The notes beneath the pieces were generated by a model, which made no database searches, was not told the DNA's origin, and saw only the letters and a program-made list of their open reading frames with translations. 64,000 bases of DNA from NCBI GenBank assembly GCA_036490515.1, contig DASXDU010000032.1:62001-126000 (forward strand), in the 5' to 3' direction. This document shows positions 51,254 to 60,246 of this stretch, piece after piece; positions within the stretch are counted from its first letter, which is position 1, and each line of letters opens with the position of its first letter. A program made the translations under genes and the position numbers. The DNA is from Palsa-1150 sp036490515. Its GTDB lineage: Bacteria > Myxococcota_A > Polyangia > Polyangiales > Polyangiaceae.

Positions 51254-51436
51254 CTAGCATTGCGCCTTCGGTCCGTCGTCAGCTCGCCGGGTCTCCGACT
51301 CGCGACCGCACGACGGGCACGTCAGGATCGCGAAGTACGTGCCGTTGATGGGTTCGTCCGTCGCGATCTCGATGCGTGCGGGGTACCTCCACCCGCATCT
51401 GCACGCGGGCTGCGCGAGCTGGACGATCTCGCCCAC
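51254..51436 (-). CDS. Small zinc-ribbon protein
   Basis: The 60-residue product has CRCGW (12-16) and CPSCG (40-44), spaced as in a zinc ribbon, and a basic acidic-mixed tail. The GTG start directly abuts the TAG of the upstream small-terminase gene, indicating coupling. In phages such ribbons often sit beside terminase genes. The 133 bp downstream to 51120 hold nothing recognisable. Confidence 0.65.
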   Translation of the reverse strand: MGEIVQLAQPACRCGWRYPARIEIATDEPINGTYFAILTCPSCGRESETRRADDGPKAQC

Positions 51437-51991
51437 CTATCCTCCATCGTCCGGCTTCGGCGTGCCCTCGCCGAGGAGCCTGTGGACCTCAGCGCGGAGC
51501 TCTCCTTCGCTCATTCGAGCGTAGGACGAACGGTAGTCCTCCCGCTCGGCAGTGGCGGGCGCCCAGTCGGCCGGACGTCGGCGCCCCAGGACTTCGAGGG
51601 CCAGCTTGGCGTCCGTCCTGGTGCCTCGCATCGTCGACCGGACGAGGACGGCCTCCTGGATGGAGAGCGCCTCGTCCACGGCCCACGCGAGGCGACCCTC
51701 GGCCGTGTCCTTGTCATCCTCCACGTCGAGCTGTCCCTGGCGGAGCCACTTCGAGAGGGTCGTCCTCCGCAGCCCACACATGCGGGCGGCATTGTCGAGG
51801 GTCTGACCTTCCCCGATCAGGCGGACCATCTCCCTCGTGAGCTCGGCCGACAGGAGCGCATCCCCCGACCTGCCGCGGGGCACTCGGGAGCGGATGCCCG
51901 CGACCTCGACGGCGACGGTCGCTGGATCGAGCTCGGGATGAGGGCTCGTGAGTGGAGCGAAGATGTCGCCGTCGTCCGGTTCGTCGGGCAC
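51437..51991 (-). CDS. Probable terminase small subunit (HTH protein)
   Basis: In this 184-residue protein an HTH of the Hin/terminase-small type is visible (TREMVRLIGEGQTLDNAARMCG, broken by LRRTTLSKWLRQG, about 50-85). It is followed by a helical region and LALEVLGRRRPADW, a block typical of phage small terminases and related DNA-recognition proteins. GTG start has GGAGG upstream. In T7-like phages the small terminase follows the holin gene, and here it follows the membrane coiled-coil protein. No large terminase gene follows, which is unusual. Confidence 0.7.
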   Translation of the reverse strand: MPDEPDDGDIFAPLTSPHPELDPATVAVEVAGIRSRVPRGRSGDALLSAELTREMVRLIGEGQTLDNAARMCGLRRTTLSKWLRQGQLDVEDDKDTAEGRLAWAVDEALSIQEAVLVRSTMRGTRTDAKLALEVLGRRRPADWAPATAEREDYRSSYARMSEGELRAEVHRLLGEGTPKPDDGG

Positions 51992-51999
51992 GTCGCCTC

Positions 52000-52461
52000 C
52001 TACCGCCCGTGCTCAGCCGGGACCGGCATCCCCGCCTTGAGCACCGCCCACGTTCCGATGCTGCCGCCGATGGCCGTGAGGGCGCCAAGAAGCACGGCCA
52101 TGACGAGCCTTCGACGCAGCTTCGCGGACTGAGCCTCGGCATGCTTCCGCCGCTTGATCTCGCGTTCGAGGTCAGAGAGGCGCTCGTCCGCGTCGCTGAA
52201 CGAGTCCACCTTCGGGCGCATAGATCGGACCTCGCGTCGCGCTTCCCGTATGTCCGAGATCGCGGCGTCCACCTTGTCCGAGAGGTTGTCGATGCTCTGC
52301 GTGACCCCAGCTCGTAGACCGACCATCTCTCGCGTGAGCACGCCGATGGCTTCGACCGTCGACAGGGCGTGGTTGACGGCCGCATCCGCCTTCGCCCGCG
52401 CAACCGGGTCGATCCCGAGGGGCAGGTCGTCCTCGTACTCCCCGTTGCCGTTTGTGGTCAT
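52000..52461 (-). CDS. Coiled-coil membrane protein, holin/spanin candidate
   Basis: The 153-residue protein has an acidic start (MTTNGNGEYEDDLPL) and a long helical region (about 25-110) with heptad-like spacing (VTQSIDNLSDKVDAAISDI, ERLSDLEREIKRR). Basic residues follow (KLRRR), then one C-terminal membrane helix (LVMAVLLGALTAIGGSIGTW, about 119-140). The ATG overlaps the previous stop (ATGA at 52458-52461). Position between fibre and small terminase matches the T7 holin slot, but single-TM coiled-coil proteins could also be spanins. Confidence 0.65.
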   Translation of the reverse strand: MTTNGNGEYEDDLPLGIDPVARAKADAAVNHALSTVEAIGVLTREMVGLRAGVTQSIDNLSDKVDAAISDIREARREVRSMRPKVDSFSDADERLSDLEREIKRRKHAEAQSAKLRRRLVMAVLLGALTAIGGSIGTWAVLKAGMPVPAEHGR

Positions 52462-53546
52462 GCGAGCGCCGCCAGGTACATCTTGTTCGAGCCGTTGCAG
52501 TAGACGACGTAGACCGCCGTGGAGATCGAGACGGTCTTCGTCGCCGTCGCGCACTCGGCCGTCACTGTGTGGGCGTTGAGCGTGAGGGCCGAGCCGTCCA
52601 CGACCCAGTAGGCCCGCGTGTTCGGGAACTGGAGGATGCAGTTGCCGCTGAGCGACCCGGTCAGGACGATGACCGGGCAGTTGTATTGCGTCGTCGAGAG
52701 GACCGTCGTCCCGGTGGTGATGGCGATGGACGCCGCGTTCCACGTGAAGGCTTGCCCGGTGGTCGCGCCGACGCCGCCGCTGAACTGGCTGCCTCCCGTG
52801 CCGAACGTGAGCTGCACGGCCCCGTTTGAGCCCAGGTTGACGGTCGCGGCCTGCGTTGGCCCAATGGCCAGAGTGCCGGCGCTTGGCGTGTCGAGGCTCA
52901 AGGTGGCGACGGCGGGAGCCTGGAAATTCTGGATGCTCTTGACGAGCGTCGCGTTCGCCGCGCCCAGGGTCAGGGTTCCGGCGTTCGCCCGGTCGAGTGC
53001 GGGGCCGACGAACCCGGAGGGGCCCGCCTCGACGAGACCATCGCTCGCGGCCGAGAGGTTGACGGCGGCGCTCTGCCCGCTCGTCCCCGTGATGCTGACG
53101 CCCGGTTCGAGCGGGACAGGGCCCGCGACCCCGCCCGGGCCGGAGATCGAGGCGAGCCACTGCGCGAAGGAGGTGGATCCGGCGAGGTCACCTCCGAACG
53201 CCTGCGGCGTGCCTCCGATGCCGATGTAGCTCGGGCGCACGAACAGCTCGCCCGAGGAGTCGCACGTGCCGATGACGGTCCCCGAGGCGCCACGACCAGG
53301 CGTCGTGCTGGCCACGACGGTCGTGGACGTGCCGCTCCCGATGTTGAAGACGGCGTAGGGGATCCGTCCGTTGCACTCGACGTGGAGCGGGTTGCCCGGC
53401 ATGGCGGGAGTCGTGGCGACCCCGACGAGGCATCCCGTGGAGCCCGAGGCTTGGGCCCAGGGGAGCCACACGTCCGCGCCGATGTTCACGACGACCTGGC
53501 CGACGCTCACCGGCGTCGTGGAGTTCGGAGAGAGTGTGTCCGTCAC
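52458..53546 (-). CDS. Phage structural/fibre-like protein
   Basis: The 362-residue protein is almost entirely Gly/Ser/Thr/Val beta sequence with repeated strands (GTLTLGAANATLVKSI, GTLAIGPTQAATVNLG, GAVQLTFGTGGSQFS). This is typical of trimeric tail-fibre or appendage shafts. The C-terminus has a compact domain (YNCPVIVLTGSLSGNCILQF, then YVVYCNGSNKMYLAAL). It overlaps both neighbours by four bases. No catalytic motif is visible. Confidence 0.7.
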   Translation of the reverse strand: MTDTLSPNSTTPVSVGQVVVNIGADVWLPWAQASGSTGCLVGVATTPAMPGNPLHVECNGRIPYAVFNIGSGTSTTVVASTTPGRGASGTVIGTCDSSGELFVRPSYIGIGGTPQAFGGDLAGSTSFAQWLASISGPGGVAGPVPLEPGVSITGTSGQSAAVNLSAASDGLVEAGPSGFVGPALDRANAGTLTLGAANATLVKSIQNFQAPAVATLSLDTPSAGTLAIGPTQAATVNLGSNGAVQLTFGTGGSQFSGGVGATTGQAFTWNAASIAITTGTTVLSTTQYNCPVIVLTGSLSGNCILQFPNTRAYWVVDGSALTLNAHTVTAECATATKTVSISTAVYVVYCNGSNKMYLAALA

Positions 53547-53827
53547 GGCCCGACCTCGTAGGGAACGGACTCGCCGCGGTAGCGGCAGATGCCCGGGTAG
53601 CTGGGAGCGAAGTCGTCCTGCGAGCAGCTGAACCCGTCGGGGCAGCAGGCGTGCCCGTCACGGTGGCACGCATGCCACCCCGGGTTGTCGTGACCCGCGA
53701 GCTCGCAGGGCATCTCGTGCTCCTGCTCCTGACCGCCGCTCGCTTGGAAGACGGGGCTGGCGCCGCACGTCCAGGACGTGGCCGCAACAAGGAACGCGAA
53801 CGCGACGCCGCGCGCTCTCACGACCAC
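53543..53827 (-). CDS. Small secreted Cys-rich phage protein
   Basis: The 94-residue product has a GTG start and a signal-like N-terminus (VVRARGVAFAFLVAATSWTCG). The Cys-rich middle (HACHRDGHACCPDGFSCSQDD) resembles granulin-like or EGF-like knots. The leader does not fit a strict lipobox. Its position next to the fibre and lysis genes suggests an outer-membrane spanin partner or an exported factor, but this is a guess. It overlaps the fibre gene by ten bases. Confidence 0.6.
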   Translation of the reverse strand: MVVRARGVAFAFLVAATSWTCGASPVFQASGGQEQEHEMPCELAGHDNPGWHACHRDGHACCPDGFSCSQDDFAPSYPGICRYRGESVPYEVGP

Positions 53828-56547
53828 ACCTGCGAGTAGCGAGCGGCGAAGTACGCGAACATGGCCGCGACCTGCGCCTGCGTATGCGTCCCCACGAAGA
53901 CGACGATCTCCGCGATCTTCCCGTTGAGGTAATTGGCAGTCCCGCCATTCCCCGATCCGATGGCTTGGGTGCTACTGGGATCATTCGTCCCCGGGTTTCC
54001 GTTGATCGGGGCGGACGAGGAATTGATGTAGAACGAAGAAGACGCCCCGTTGTAAACGCCCGCAAAGGCCATCGCGACGCCTTGTGTGGTGTTGCCGGAC
54101 GGTAGGCTCGTACCCGAATAGAGGGTCCACGAGACGGACGACCCCAGGGCGAGGTAGATCGCTCTGTTGACTCCAGAGTCGCCAAAGAACTGCTGCTGCG
54201 AGGGACCGCTCGTGCTTTGGCCGACGATGTAGACCGTCGCCGGATGGGCGGTCATCACACTGGCGAGTTGCATCCACTGGGAGTTGGTGGAGACGAATTG
54301 CAGCGACGGCTTGAATCCGTACGCCGCATCCATCGGATTCAGCGTCGGCTGCTTCGCTCCCGTGGACTGGGTCGCGTTGTTCCCGAGGCCCGAGAAGTCG
54401 TTCCACTGAGACACCCCCGTGCTCAGCGAGATGCCCTGATCGCTCCGGAGCCATAGAGCCGTGTTTCCGAGCGCGAGCGGCGTATTGGCAGGGGCGTACC
54501 TCGCATTGAGGTACGCCTGGACTTGGGCGATCTCCTGCGAGGAGAGAGCGCGGTTGTAGGCGATGACCTCGGCGATCCCGCCATTCCAGAAGTTGCCGCC
54601 GATGCCGGTGCCGACGCCCGTTGTGAGGGTCGCGACTGCGACGGGCTGCGTCGTCGAGTTCGTGAGCGCCTGCGCCGTCCCGTTGATTGCGAGGGTCGAG
54701 ACGGCGCCCGTGTTCTGGGCCGTCCACTGCTCCCACGTGGGCGAGAGTGCCGAGTCCCCCAGTACGGCGGCCCCCGGGTACCAGAGGGCGCGAGCCGTAC
54801 CAGCGCCCGACCCGCCGAACGCCATGCCGTTCGTCGCGCCGCCGACCGAGAAGAAGAACCCCTCGGCCCCGGGCGTCGAGCTTTGCGCGACTGCAAAGAC
54901 GGTCCACGGAGAGGCGGCGAGTGCGGCGGCCGAGAGGGAGAGCGACTGCGACGCCGCCGCCGAGAAGGCGACGTACGCCTGGTTGTTCGGACCGCCCGAC
55001 GTGTGGCTCGTGGGCTGGTTCGCTCCCGTGGCCTGAGTGACGTTGTTCCCGACGCCCGAGTAGTCGGCCCACGAGGAAACGCCGGTCGAGATCGTGACGC
55101 CCTGGTCGCCACGCAGCCATAGGTTGCAGCTCGGGATCGAGACCGGAGTGGGGAGTGAGATCCCATACCGGGCCGCCGCATACGCGTAGATGAGACTCAG
55201 CTCGCCGACGCTGAGCGCGCGGTTGTAGACGATGACCTCGGCGACCTTCCCGTTGAGGAAGTCGGCACTGTCGGTGAACGCTGCGCCGAGCGTGATGCCA
55301 ACGAGACCGGCGCTCCCCGGGTTGCCCGTCGCTACCGAAACGGGCGCCGTGGGGTTGTTGACGTAAAGGGCGGACGACACCCCGTTGACGACCGCACCGA
55401 TGATGCTCGGGAAGAGGACGTTGGCTGTGCCGGAGACAACGCTTCCGGTCGCCCGCAGACCAAGAGTCGGGCCCGCAAGCGCCTCAACGCGAATGCTGTT
55501 TGTGCCGTCGAAGCCGTCCGTGAAGAACTGCGTCCCGACCTGGGTGGACTGCCCGACGATGATGACCGTGCAGGGCTGGTTGAGCGGCGTCGCGAGCGCC
55601 GCCCGAAACATGTACTTCGAGGCACCGTCGAACCCGAGCGTGGGCTTCCCGCCGTAGGCGGCGTCGCTCGTCGTGTACGTGGGCTGTGCGCCCGCGACGG
55701 TGGATGTGAGGTTGTTCCCGTTGCCCGAGTAGTCGTTCCACTGGCTGACGCCGGTGCCGATGGTGATCCCCTGGTCCGACCTGCACCACAAGGCACAGCC
55801 CGGGACGAGGAGCGGTACGGGGAGTTGGAACCCGTATCGATTAAGGAGGTACGACTCGACCTCGTTGATCTCGGTGGCCGAGAGGACGCGGTTGTACGCA
55901 ATGATCTCGGCGATGCCTCCGTTGAAGAAGGCCCCGTTGCCCGTGCCGACGGCAGTCCGCGCCCCAGGAGCACCGATGACCGCGTTGTTCGGCGTAAGGG
56001 GCTGCGGTACGCCGTTGACCCGCAAGGACGTGACGGGCCCCGTCGACGTGTTCTGCGCGGTCCACTGCTCCCACGTGTTGAGTGGGACGACGCCGTTGTA
56101 TTGAGCCGCGTTGCCGTAAGCGACGATGTCTCGCTTCGACGTGTCCGCTTGAATGCCGAATCCGTTGCCCGTCCCCCCGACCTGAAGGACCGGCCGCGAC
56201 GCGGCGGTATCGGCGACGTTGTGAACCGTAAAGACGGTCCAGTTGTTCGCGCCTACGACGGCATTGCCGCTGAGGAGGTTTTGGGTCGCGGCCGACGAGA
56301 ACGAGATGTAAGGCTGGTTGTTCGGCCCGCCGCTCGGGAAGAGAGTGGGCTCAAGGGCGCCGTTCGACTGAGTGACGTTGTTCCCGTTGCCGCTCTGATC
56401 GGCCCACGTGAAAACCGTGGTTCCGTTGAGAAGCGTCAGGCCACGGTCCGCGCGCACCCAGAAGGTGCAGCCGGGGACGTTCGTGGGAGCGACCCCCCCC
56501 GAGCCGCCCATGAGGCGCCGGTTGCGTGCGACCCGACGATTCGGCAC
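53818..56547 (-). CDS. Four-module LamG/concanavalin-like tail fibre protein
   Basis: The product is about 909 residues (GTG at 56545-56547; ATG at 56509-56511 is the alternative). The protein is four tandem LamG-type modules of about 220 residues. Each opens with (V/I)PxCxxWxRxDxG and closes with AE(I/V)IxYNRxLSxxE...YLxxRYG. Modules 1 and 3 resemble each other (SGGPNNQ, TWEQWTAQN), as do 2 and 4 (DAAYGxKP, YIVGQST), giving an ABAB order. LamG modules bind carbohydrates, so this is probably the receptor-binding fibre or an adhesin on the virion. It is the longest beta protein of the late operon and lies where a podovirus tail fibre is expected. Confidence 0.8.
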   Translation of the reverse strand: MPNRRVARNRRLMGGSGGVAPTNVPGCTFWVRADRGLTLLNGTTVFTWADQSGNGNNVTQSNGALEPTLFPSGGPNNQPYISFSSAATQNLLSGNAVVGANNWTVFTVHNVADTAASRPVLQVGGTGNGFGIQADTSKRDIVAYGNAAQYNGVVPLNTWEQWTAQNTSTGPVTSLRVNGVPQPLTPNNAVIGAPGARTAVGTGNGAFFNGGIAEIIAYNRVLSATEINEVESYLLNRYGFQLPVPLLVPGCALWCRSDQGITIGTGVSQWNDYSGNGNNLTSTVAGAQPTYTTSDAAYGGKPTLGFDGASKYMFRAALATPLNQPCTVIIVGQSTQVGTQFFTDGFDGTNSIRVEALAGPTLGLRATGSVVSGTANVLFPSIIGAVVNGVSSALYVNNPTAPVSVATGNPGSAGLVGITLGAAFTDSADFLNGKVAEVIVYNRALSVGELSLIYAYAAARYGISLPTPVSIPSCNLWLRGDQGVTISTGVSSWADYSGVGNNVTQATGANQPTSHTSGGPNNQAYVAFSAAASQSLSLSAAALAASPWTVFAVAQSSTPGAEGFFFSVGGATNGMAFGGSGAGTARALWYPGAAVLGDSALSPTWEQWTAQNTGAVSTLAINGTAQALTNSTTQPVAVATLTTGVGTGIGGNFWNGGIAEVIAYNRALSSQEIAQVQAYLNARYAPANTPLALGNTALWLRSDQGISLSTGVSQWNDFSGLGNNATQSTGAKQPTLNPMDAAYGFKPSLQFVSTNSQWMQLASVMTAHPATVYIVGQSTSGPSQQQFFGDSGVNRAIYLALGSSVSWTLYSGTSLPSGNTTQGVAMAFAGVYNGASSSFYINSSSAPINGNPGTNDPSSTQAIGSGNGGTANYLNGKIAEIVVFVGTHTQAQVAAMFAYFAARYSQVWS

Positions 56548-56548
56548 G

Positions 56549-57013
56549 TCAGGTCCCGGACTGGTGGATCTCGGCGACCGGCGTCCCCGTGGACGCGACG
56601 AGCGCGACGTACCGGCATGGGGAGAGGCCCCCGGGCGGGAGCTGGGAAGTGGCACCGCCCGCTACGACGAAGTCGGCGTAGCTCCCGGCTGGGATGATCG
56701 ATGCCTCGTTGTTGGTGAGGGTGATCTTCCCGTTCGCAGCGACCGTCGAGTACGAGGTCGGCGAGATGGCCGCGAGGGTCGATGCGTTGTTGCCCGTGGC
56801 GTAGTAGCCGTCGCCACCACGGAGGGTGATCCGCACGTAGCGGCCGACCGGGTTCTTGAGGGTCCCATCACCGGCCGGCGAAGACGGGAGGGTCGTGAGG
56901 TCCACGATCTGGACGGCGTTCGAGAGCTGGACGCACGCGAGCGCGCCCTGAACCGGCGGCAGGACCGTCGCGGCCTGTGTTTCGATGAGCGCTCCGGGCA
57001 CAGCGAGCCCCAA
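56549..57013 (-). CDS. Small beta-rich phage protein, unknown function
   Basis: The product is about 154 residues. No ATG fits between the upstream in-frame stop and the conserved part, so it probably starts at TTG 57011-57013 or GTG 56999-57001. The body is beta-rich (VGRYVRITLRGGDGYYATG, IPAGSYADFVVAGG), resembling small tail-fibre-adjacent or decoration proteins. It ends two bases before the GTG of the LamG fibre, so the pair is coupled. No family recognised. Confidence 0.6.
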   Translation of the reverse strand: MGLAVPGALIETQAATVLPPVQGALACVQLSNAVQIVDLTTLPSSPAGDGTLKNPVGRYVRITLRGGDGYYATGNNASTLAAISPTSYSTVAANGKITLTNNEASIIPAGSYADFVVAGGATSQLPPGGLSPCRYVALVASTGTPVAEIHQSGT

Positions 57014-57098
57014 ACCCTTCGGAACCGCCCCGGGAGGGCAGTCCGCGCCGTTGCGGCGTCAGACGTGGGTCAGGGTCGTTGCGGGAGCGTCGTGGCCG

Positions 57099-60000
57099 TC
57101 AGAGGGAGCCAGCCGCACGCCTGGGGCGTCGTCCGGCACTATTGCCCTCAAGGGCCTGTGTCGAGAGTTCTAGCATGTTTGCCGCCGACATCTTCGATAG
57201 CCCGGAGGCGGCATTCACTTTCCCCCCTTGGGGAATCGGCTTTGCCGAGGATGCTCCGGCCATTGAAGCGGCGCTTTGCTGCAAAGCGAGAGTCATCCCC
57301 TTGGGGGCCAAAGTGGACATTCCGCCAAGTAGGCCGAATTGAGTTTTGCGACCGGGCGTGAGCCCATCGAAGGACGCGTGGTCCATGGCCGCCTGACGGG
57401 CGATGGTGGCCTGCGTCTGCGCGTGGAGAGACGGCCACACGGCCTTGAGCCCCACCGCGAGTCCCGGGGTGAGCTGGCCGTGGGCGAGGGCATCGGTCGC
57501 GAACCGGGGGTCGTGGGCAACAGCGGCCCCTTCGAGGAACTCGCGCGCCTCCTTGTCGGAGAGGTCCCGTCCGGTCGGCTCATGGCCTTGACCGAGGGCG
57601 GCCATGACGCGGGTCGGGATCTTCGAGACCATGTACGTCAGTGCTCGACGGGCGGCGCCCTCGACGGCCGTGGACGCCTGCGGGGCGAGGATCGAGAGGC
57701 TCGGGTCGAGCGCCGCGATTCGAGCCGCGAGGTCGTTCCCCCGGGACATCTTCACGACGTGGATCATCGCCTCGGCCGCCGTCCGTCGGAGCTCGTGGGG
57801 CGGGAGGCTCGGAACGCCGACGGTCGCGAACCGTGGGACCTCTCGGCCCGCTGCCGCCGCTCGTGTGCTCCTGCGCATCGCGACCTCGATCTCCGACCGA
57901 AGGGCCTTCATCTCGGCGAGTCGGCTCATCTTGTGGACGGCCCAGGCGGCCACGGTCGGCGCGTACTTCTTCGCGATGCCGACGCCCGCCCCCGCGACCG
58001 GGTGGCCGAACATGGCCCCTCCGAGCGCGTGGCCGAGGATGCCTCCGTAGTGGCCGAAGACCTCGCGCCCGAAGCGAGAAGCCTCGCGACCCCGCTGCCG
58101 CTCCAGCATCCGCTCGATGTCCTTGGCCTGGCCGTAGCGGTTCTTGGCGTGGATGTACCGCGCGGTGATCTCCGGGTTCGGTGACTTCCGCGCGGCCTCG
58201 TCGAGCGAGTGCTCCAGGCGGTCTTCGAGGGCGGAGCGCGCGGACTTCTTCATCTCGACGATGGCGTTCGTCACGGCGTCCTGACCACGCGACCACGGGA
58301 TGATGTCGTCGAGCTTCGAACGCCACTGGCGGACGGACGTGAACGGGACGCGGAGGGAGGCGTTGTCACGGCGGATGGCCGAGACCATGTGCGCGTAGGT
58401 CCGATCCCTCTGGGCCTGCGTCTCGGCGATCCTCTGGCTGGCCTGGTTGCGCAGCTCGGTGTGGCGGGACATCGCATGGTCCCACTGGTCCTTTGCCTTT
58501 GCGTATCGCTCGTTGAGCTGGTCGGTGGCGATCTGGCGGAGCTCCGCGCGACGAGCATTCCGGGCCGCGACGCCCGCCTCAATCTCGACGCGGGCTCCGG
58601 CTTCGAGCGCTCCTGGGGTCGCGAGCTGTACGCCGAGCCGCTGACGCTCGGCCATGTCGGTCGCAGAGGCGAACCGCGTGACGAGCCGCTGACGGTACGC
58701 CTCCATGTCGGCGGGCTTGATGACCTTCGGCGACTTCTCGGTCTTCCACCCGAGCCCGTCCGCATCGGCAAGCTCCCGCCAGCGGCCACGCACGTCCCGC
58801 TCCGTGACCTCCGGAGGTGGGGGCGTCGTCGGAGGCATCAGGCCGCGCTTGGCCTCTGCCTGCCACGCGTGGTCATAGAGGCGGTCAGGTGCATCGTCGG
58901 GGAGGCGGTCGAGGGGGTTGGGGTCGTCCTTCCATCCGATGTGCGTGTCGAAGTCCTGCTTGAGACGCTCGGCCATCGCGTCGAGGTTGCCCCCCGCGAG
59001 CCGCCCGTCGTCCTGTGCCCGATCGATTGCCCCGTGGAGCGCTTGCCGGGACTCGGCTGCGTTCATGCCGTTGTAGGCGGCGTCGGCCTCCCGGGCGATG
59101 TTGTCCAGGAGCTCCCCGTCGCGCGTCGAGACGCTCTTGGCCATCTCGTAGCGCTCCGCGTCGGTGAGGAATGGCCGCGAGAGGCCCTCCTCCATCGCGC
59201 GGTCGCCGAGGACACCGGGCCCCCAGCGGTCGAGGGCCTTCCGGTACTGCCCCGCCGTGCCGCCGAGGCGACCTTCGGAGATGCGAGCCGCGATGCGTCC
59301 CGCCCCGGTCAGAGCCTTCTCCGCCCCGGTGCCGACGAGACCCATGAGCGAGCCGTAGAGGGCTCCGTGCTCGATGGCCGCCAGGTACGTCTCTCCGGTC
59401 GTCGGAGTGTCGCCAAGCTCCTGTTCGTCGGCCGCGTTCGCCGCGTCGATGATCGCGCCCTCGGTCCCCCAACGTGCGAGCGTCGCGGCCTTGTCGCCGA
59501 AGAGGGGCGCCAAGTAGTCCTCGGTTGCCGCCCCGCCACGGCCGACGACGGCGTTGGGGTTCGCGTTGCGGAAGATGCTTCCGAGCGCCGAGCCCACTGT
59601 CCTGCCCGAGGCCGCATCGGCATCGGACACGGCTTGGGCCGCGCTGGCCGACTGACCCAGGGACGCCCCGGTCTGGGTCGCCTGCGTGGTCTGGGCCTGC
59701 GCCTTCGCCTGTTCGGCGGCTTCGAGGGGCGTGACCTCGCCGCCCACCTCGCCGGCCGCATGGGCGCCCTCGGCCAAGTCGAGCCCTTCGGCTCCGGCCT
59801 TCCCGACGTCCGCCTCCGCGCCCCCGGGGATGAACATCGAGGCGAGGGCGCCGCCAAGCTCACCTGCCGTCGAAGCGTCCGGGTGGGACTCGCGGAGCCC
59901 TTGGAGTGTCTTTCGGACGTACTCCCCGCCCTCGTGTCCCTTGAGGAGCTTTCCCTCCTCGACGGCGAGCCAGTCGGTGAGGCCGAGCGATGCGCCGCGG

Positions 60001-60245
60001 ATGGCTCCGGCCGCTGCCGCCTTCGTGGCACCGGAGGGGTCGAAGTTGAGCTTCGCCCGGCCCGAGGCGATGGCGTCGTTGATCCGCTCGGCCGGGATCG
60101 TGACCGCGTTGCCGTCGAGGATGGCGGGTACACGGGATCCGGGTGCGAAGGCGATCTTCCCCTTCGCGTGCTCCGCCTCGACTGCCTCGACGGGCAGCGT
60201 CGTGGGCTCGCCCGTGTCGGTGTTGATGACCGGAACGTCCGCCAC
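57099..60245 (-). CDS. Large phage virion/DNA-ejection-type protein
   Basis: In this 1048-residue protein the N-terminus has two copies of a short unit (VxVxNTDTGEPTTLPVEAVEA and VPAILDGNAVTIPAERINDA, each followed by a GK/GR-x-x-F/L). It is common at the start of podoviral internal or ejection proteins. Long Ala/Gln/Glu-rich helical and coiled-coil regions dominate the rest. Hydrophobic helices lie near 300 and 760 (GALYGSLMGLVG, YGGILGHALGGAMFG), which could form a channel in the host envelope. Size and place before the fibre gene match T7 internal core proteins. No enzymatic domain is recognised. Confidence 0.75.
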   Translation of the reverse strand: MADVPVINTDTGEPTTLPVEAVEAEHAKGKIAFAPGSRVPAILDGNAVTIPAERINDAIASGRAKLNFDPSGATKAAAAGAIRGASLGLTDWLAVEEGKLLKGHEGGEYVRKTLQGLRESHPDASTAGELGGALASMFIPGGAEADVGKAGAEGLDLAEGAHAAGEVGGEVTPLEAAEQAKAQAQTTQATQTGASLGQSASAAQAVSDADAASGRTVGSALGSIFRNANPNAVVGRGGAATEDYLAPLFGDKAATLARWGTEGAIIDAANAADEQELGDTPTTGETYLAAIEHGALYGSLMGLVGTGAEKALTGAGRIAARISEGRLGGTAGQYRKALDRWGPGVLGDRAMEEGLSRPFLTDAERYEMAKSVSTRDGELLDNIAREADAAYNGMNAAESRQALHGAIDRAQDDGRLAGGNLDAMAERLKQDFDTHIGWKDDPNPLDRLPDDAPDRLYDHAWQAEAKRGLMPPTTPPPPEVTERDVRGRWRELADADGLGWKTEKSPKVIKPADMEAYRQRLVTRFASATDMAERQRLGVQLATPGALEAGARVEIEAGVAARNARRAELRQIATDQLNERYAKAKDQWDHAMSRHTELRNQASQRIAETQAQRDRTYAHMVSAIRRDNASLRVPFTSVRQWRSKLDDIIPWSRGQDAVTNAIVEMKKSARSALEDRLEHSLDEAARKSPNPEITARYIHAKNRYGQAKDIERMLERQRGREASRFGREVFGHYGGILGHALGGAMFGHPVAGAGVGIAKKYAPTVAAWAVHKMSRLAEMKALRSEIEVAMRRSTRAAAAGREVPRFATVGVPSLPPHELRRTAAEAMIHVVKMSRGNDLAARIAALDPSLSILAPQASTAVEGAARRALTYMVSKIPTRVMAALGQGHEPTGRDLSDKEAREFLEGAAVAHDPRFATDALAHGQLTPGLAVGLKAVWPSLHAQTQATIARQAAMDHASFDGLTPGRKTQFGLLGGMSTLAPKGMTLALQQSAASMAGASSAKPIPQGGKVNAASGLSKMSAANMLELSTQALEGNSAGRRPRRAAGSL

Positions 60246-60246
60246 G

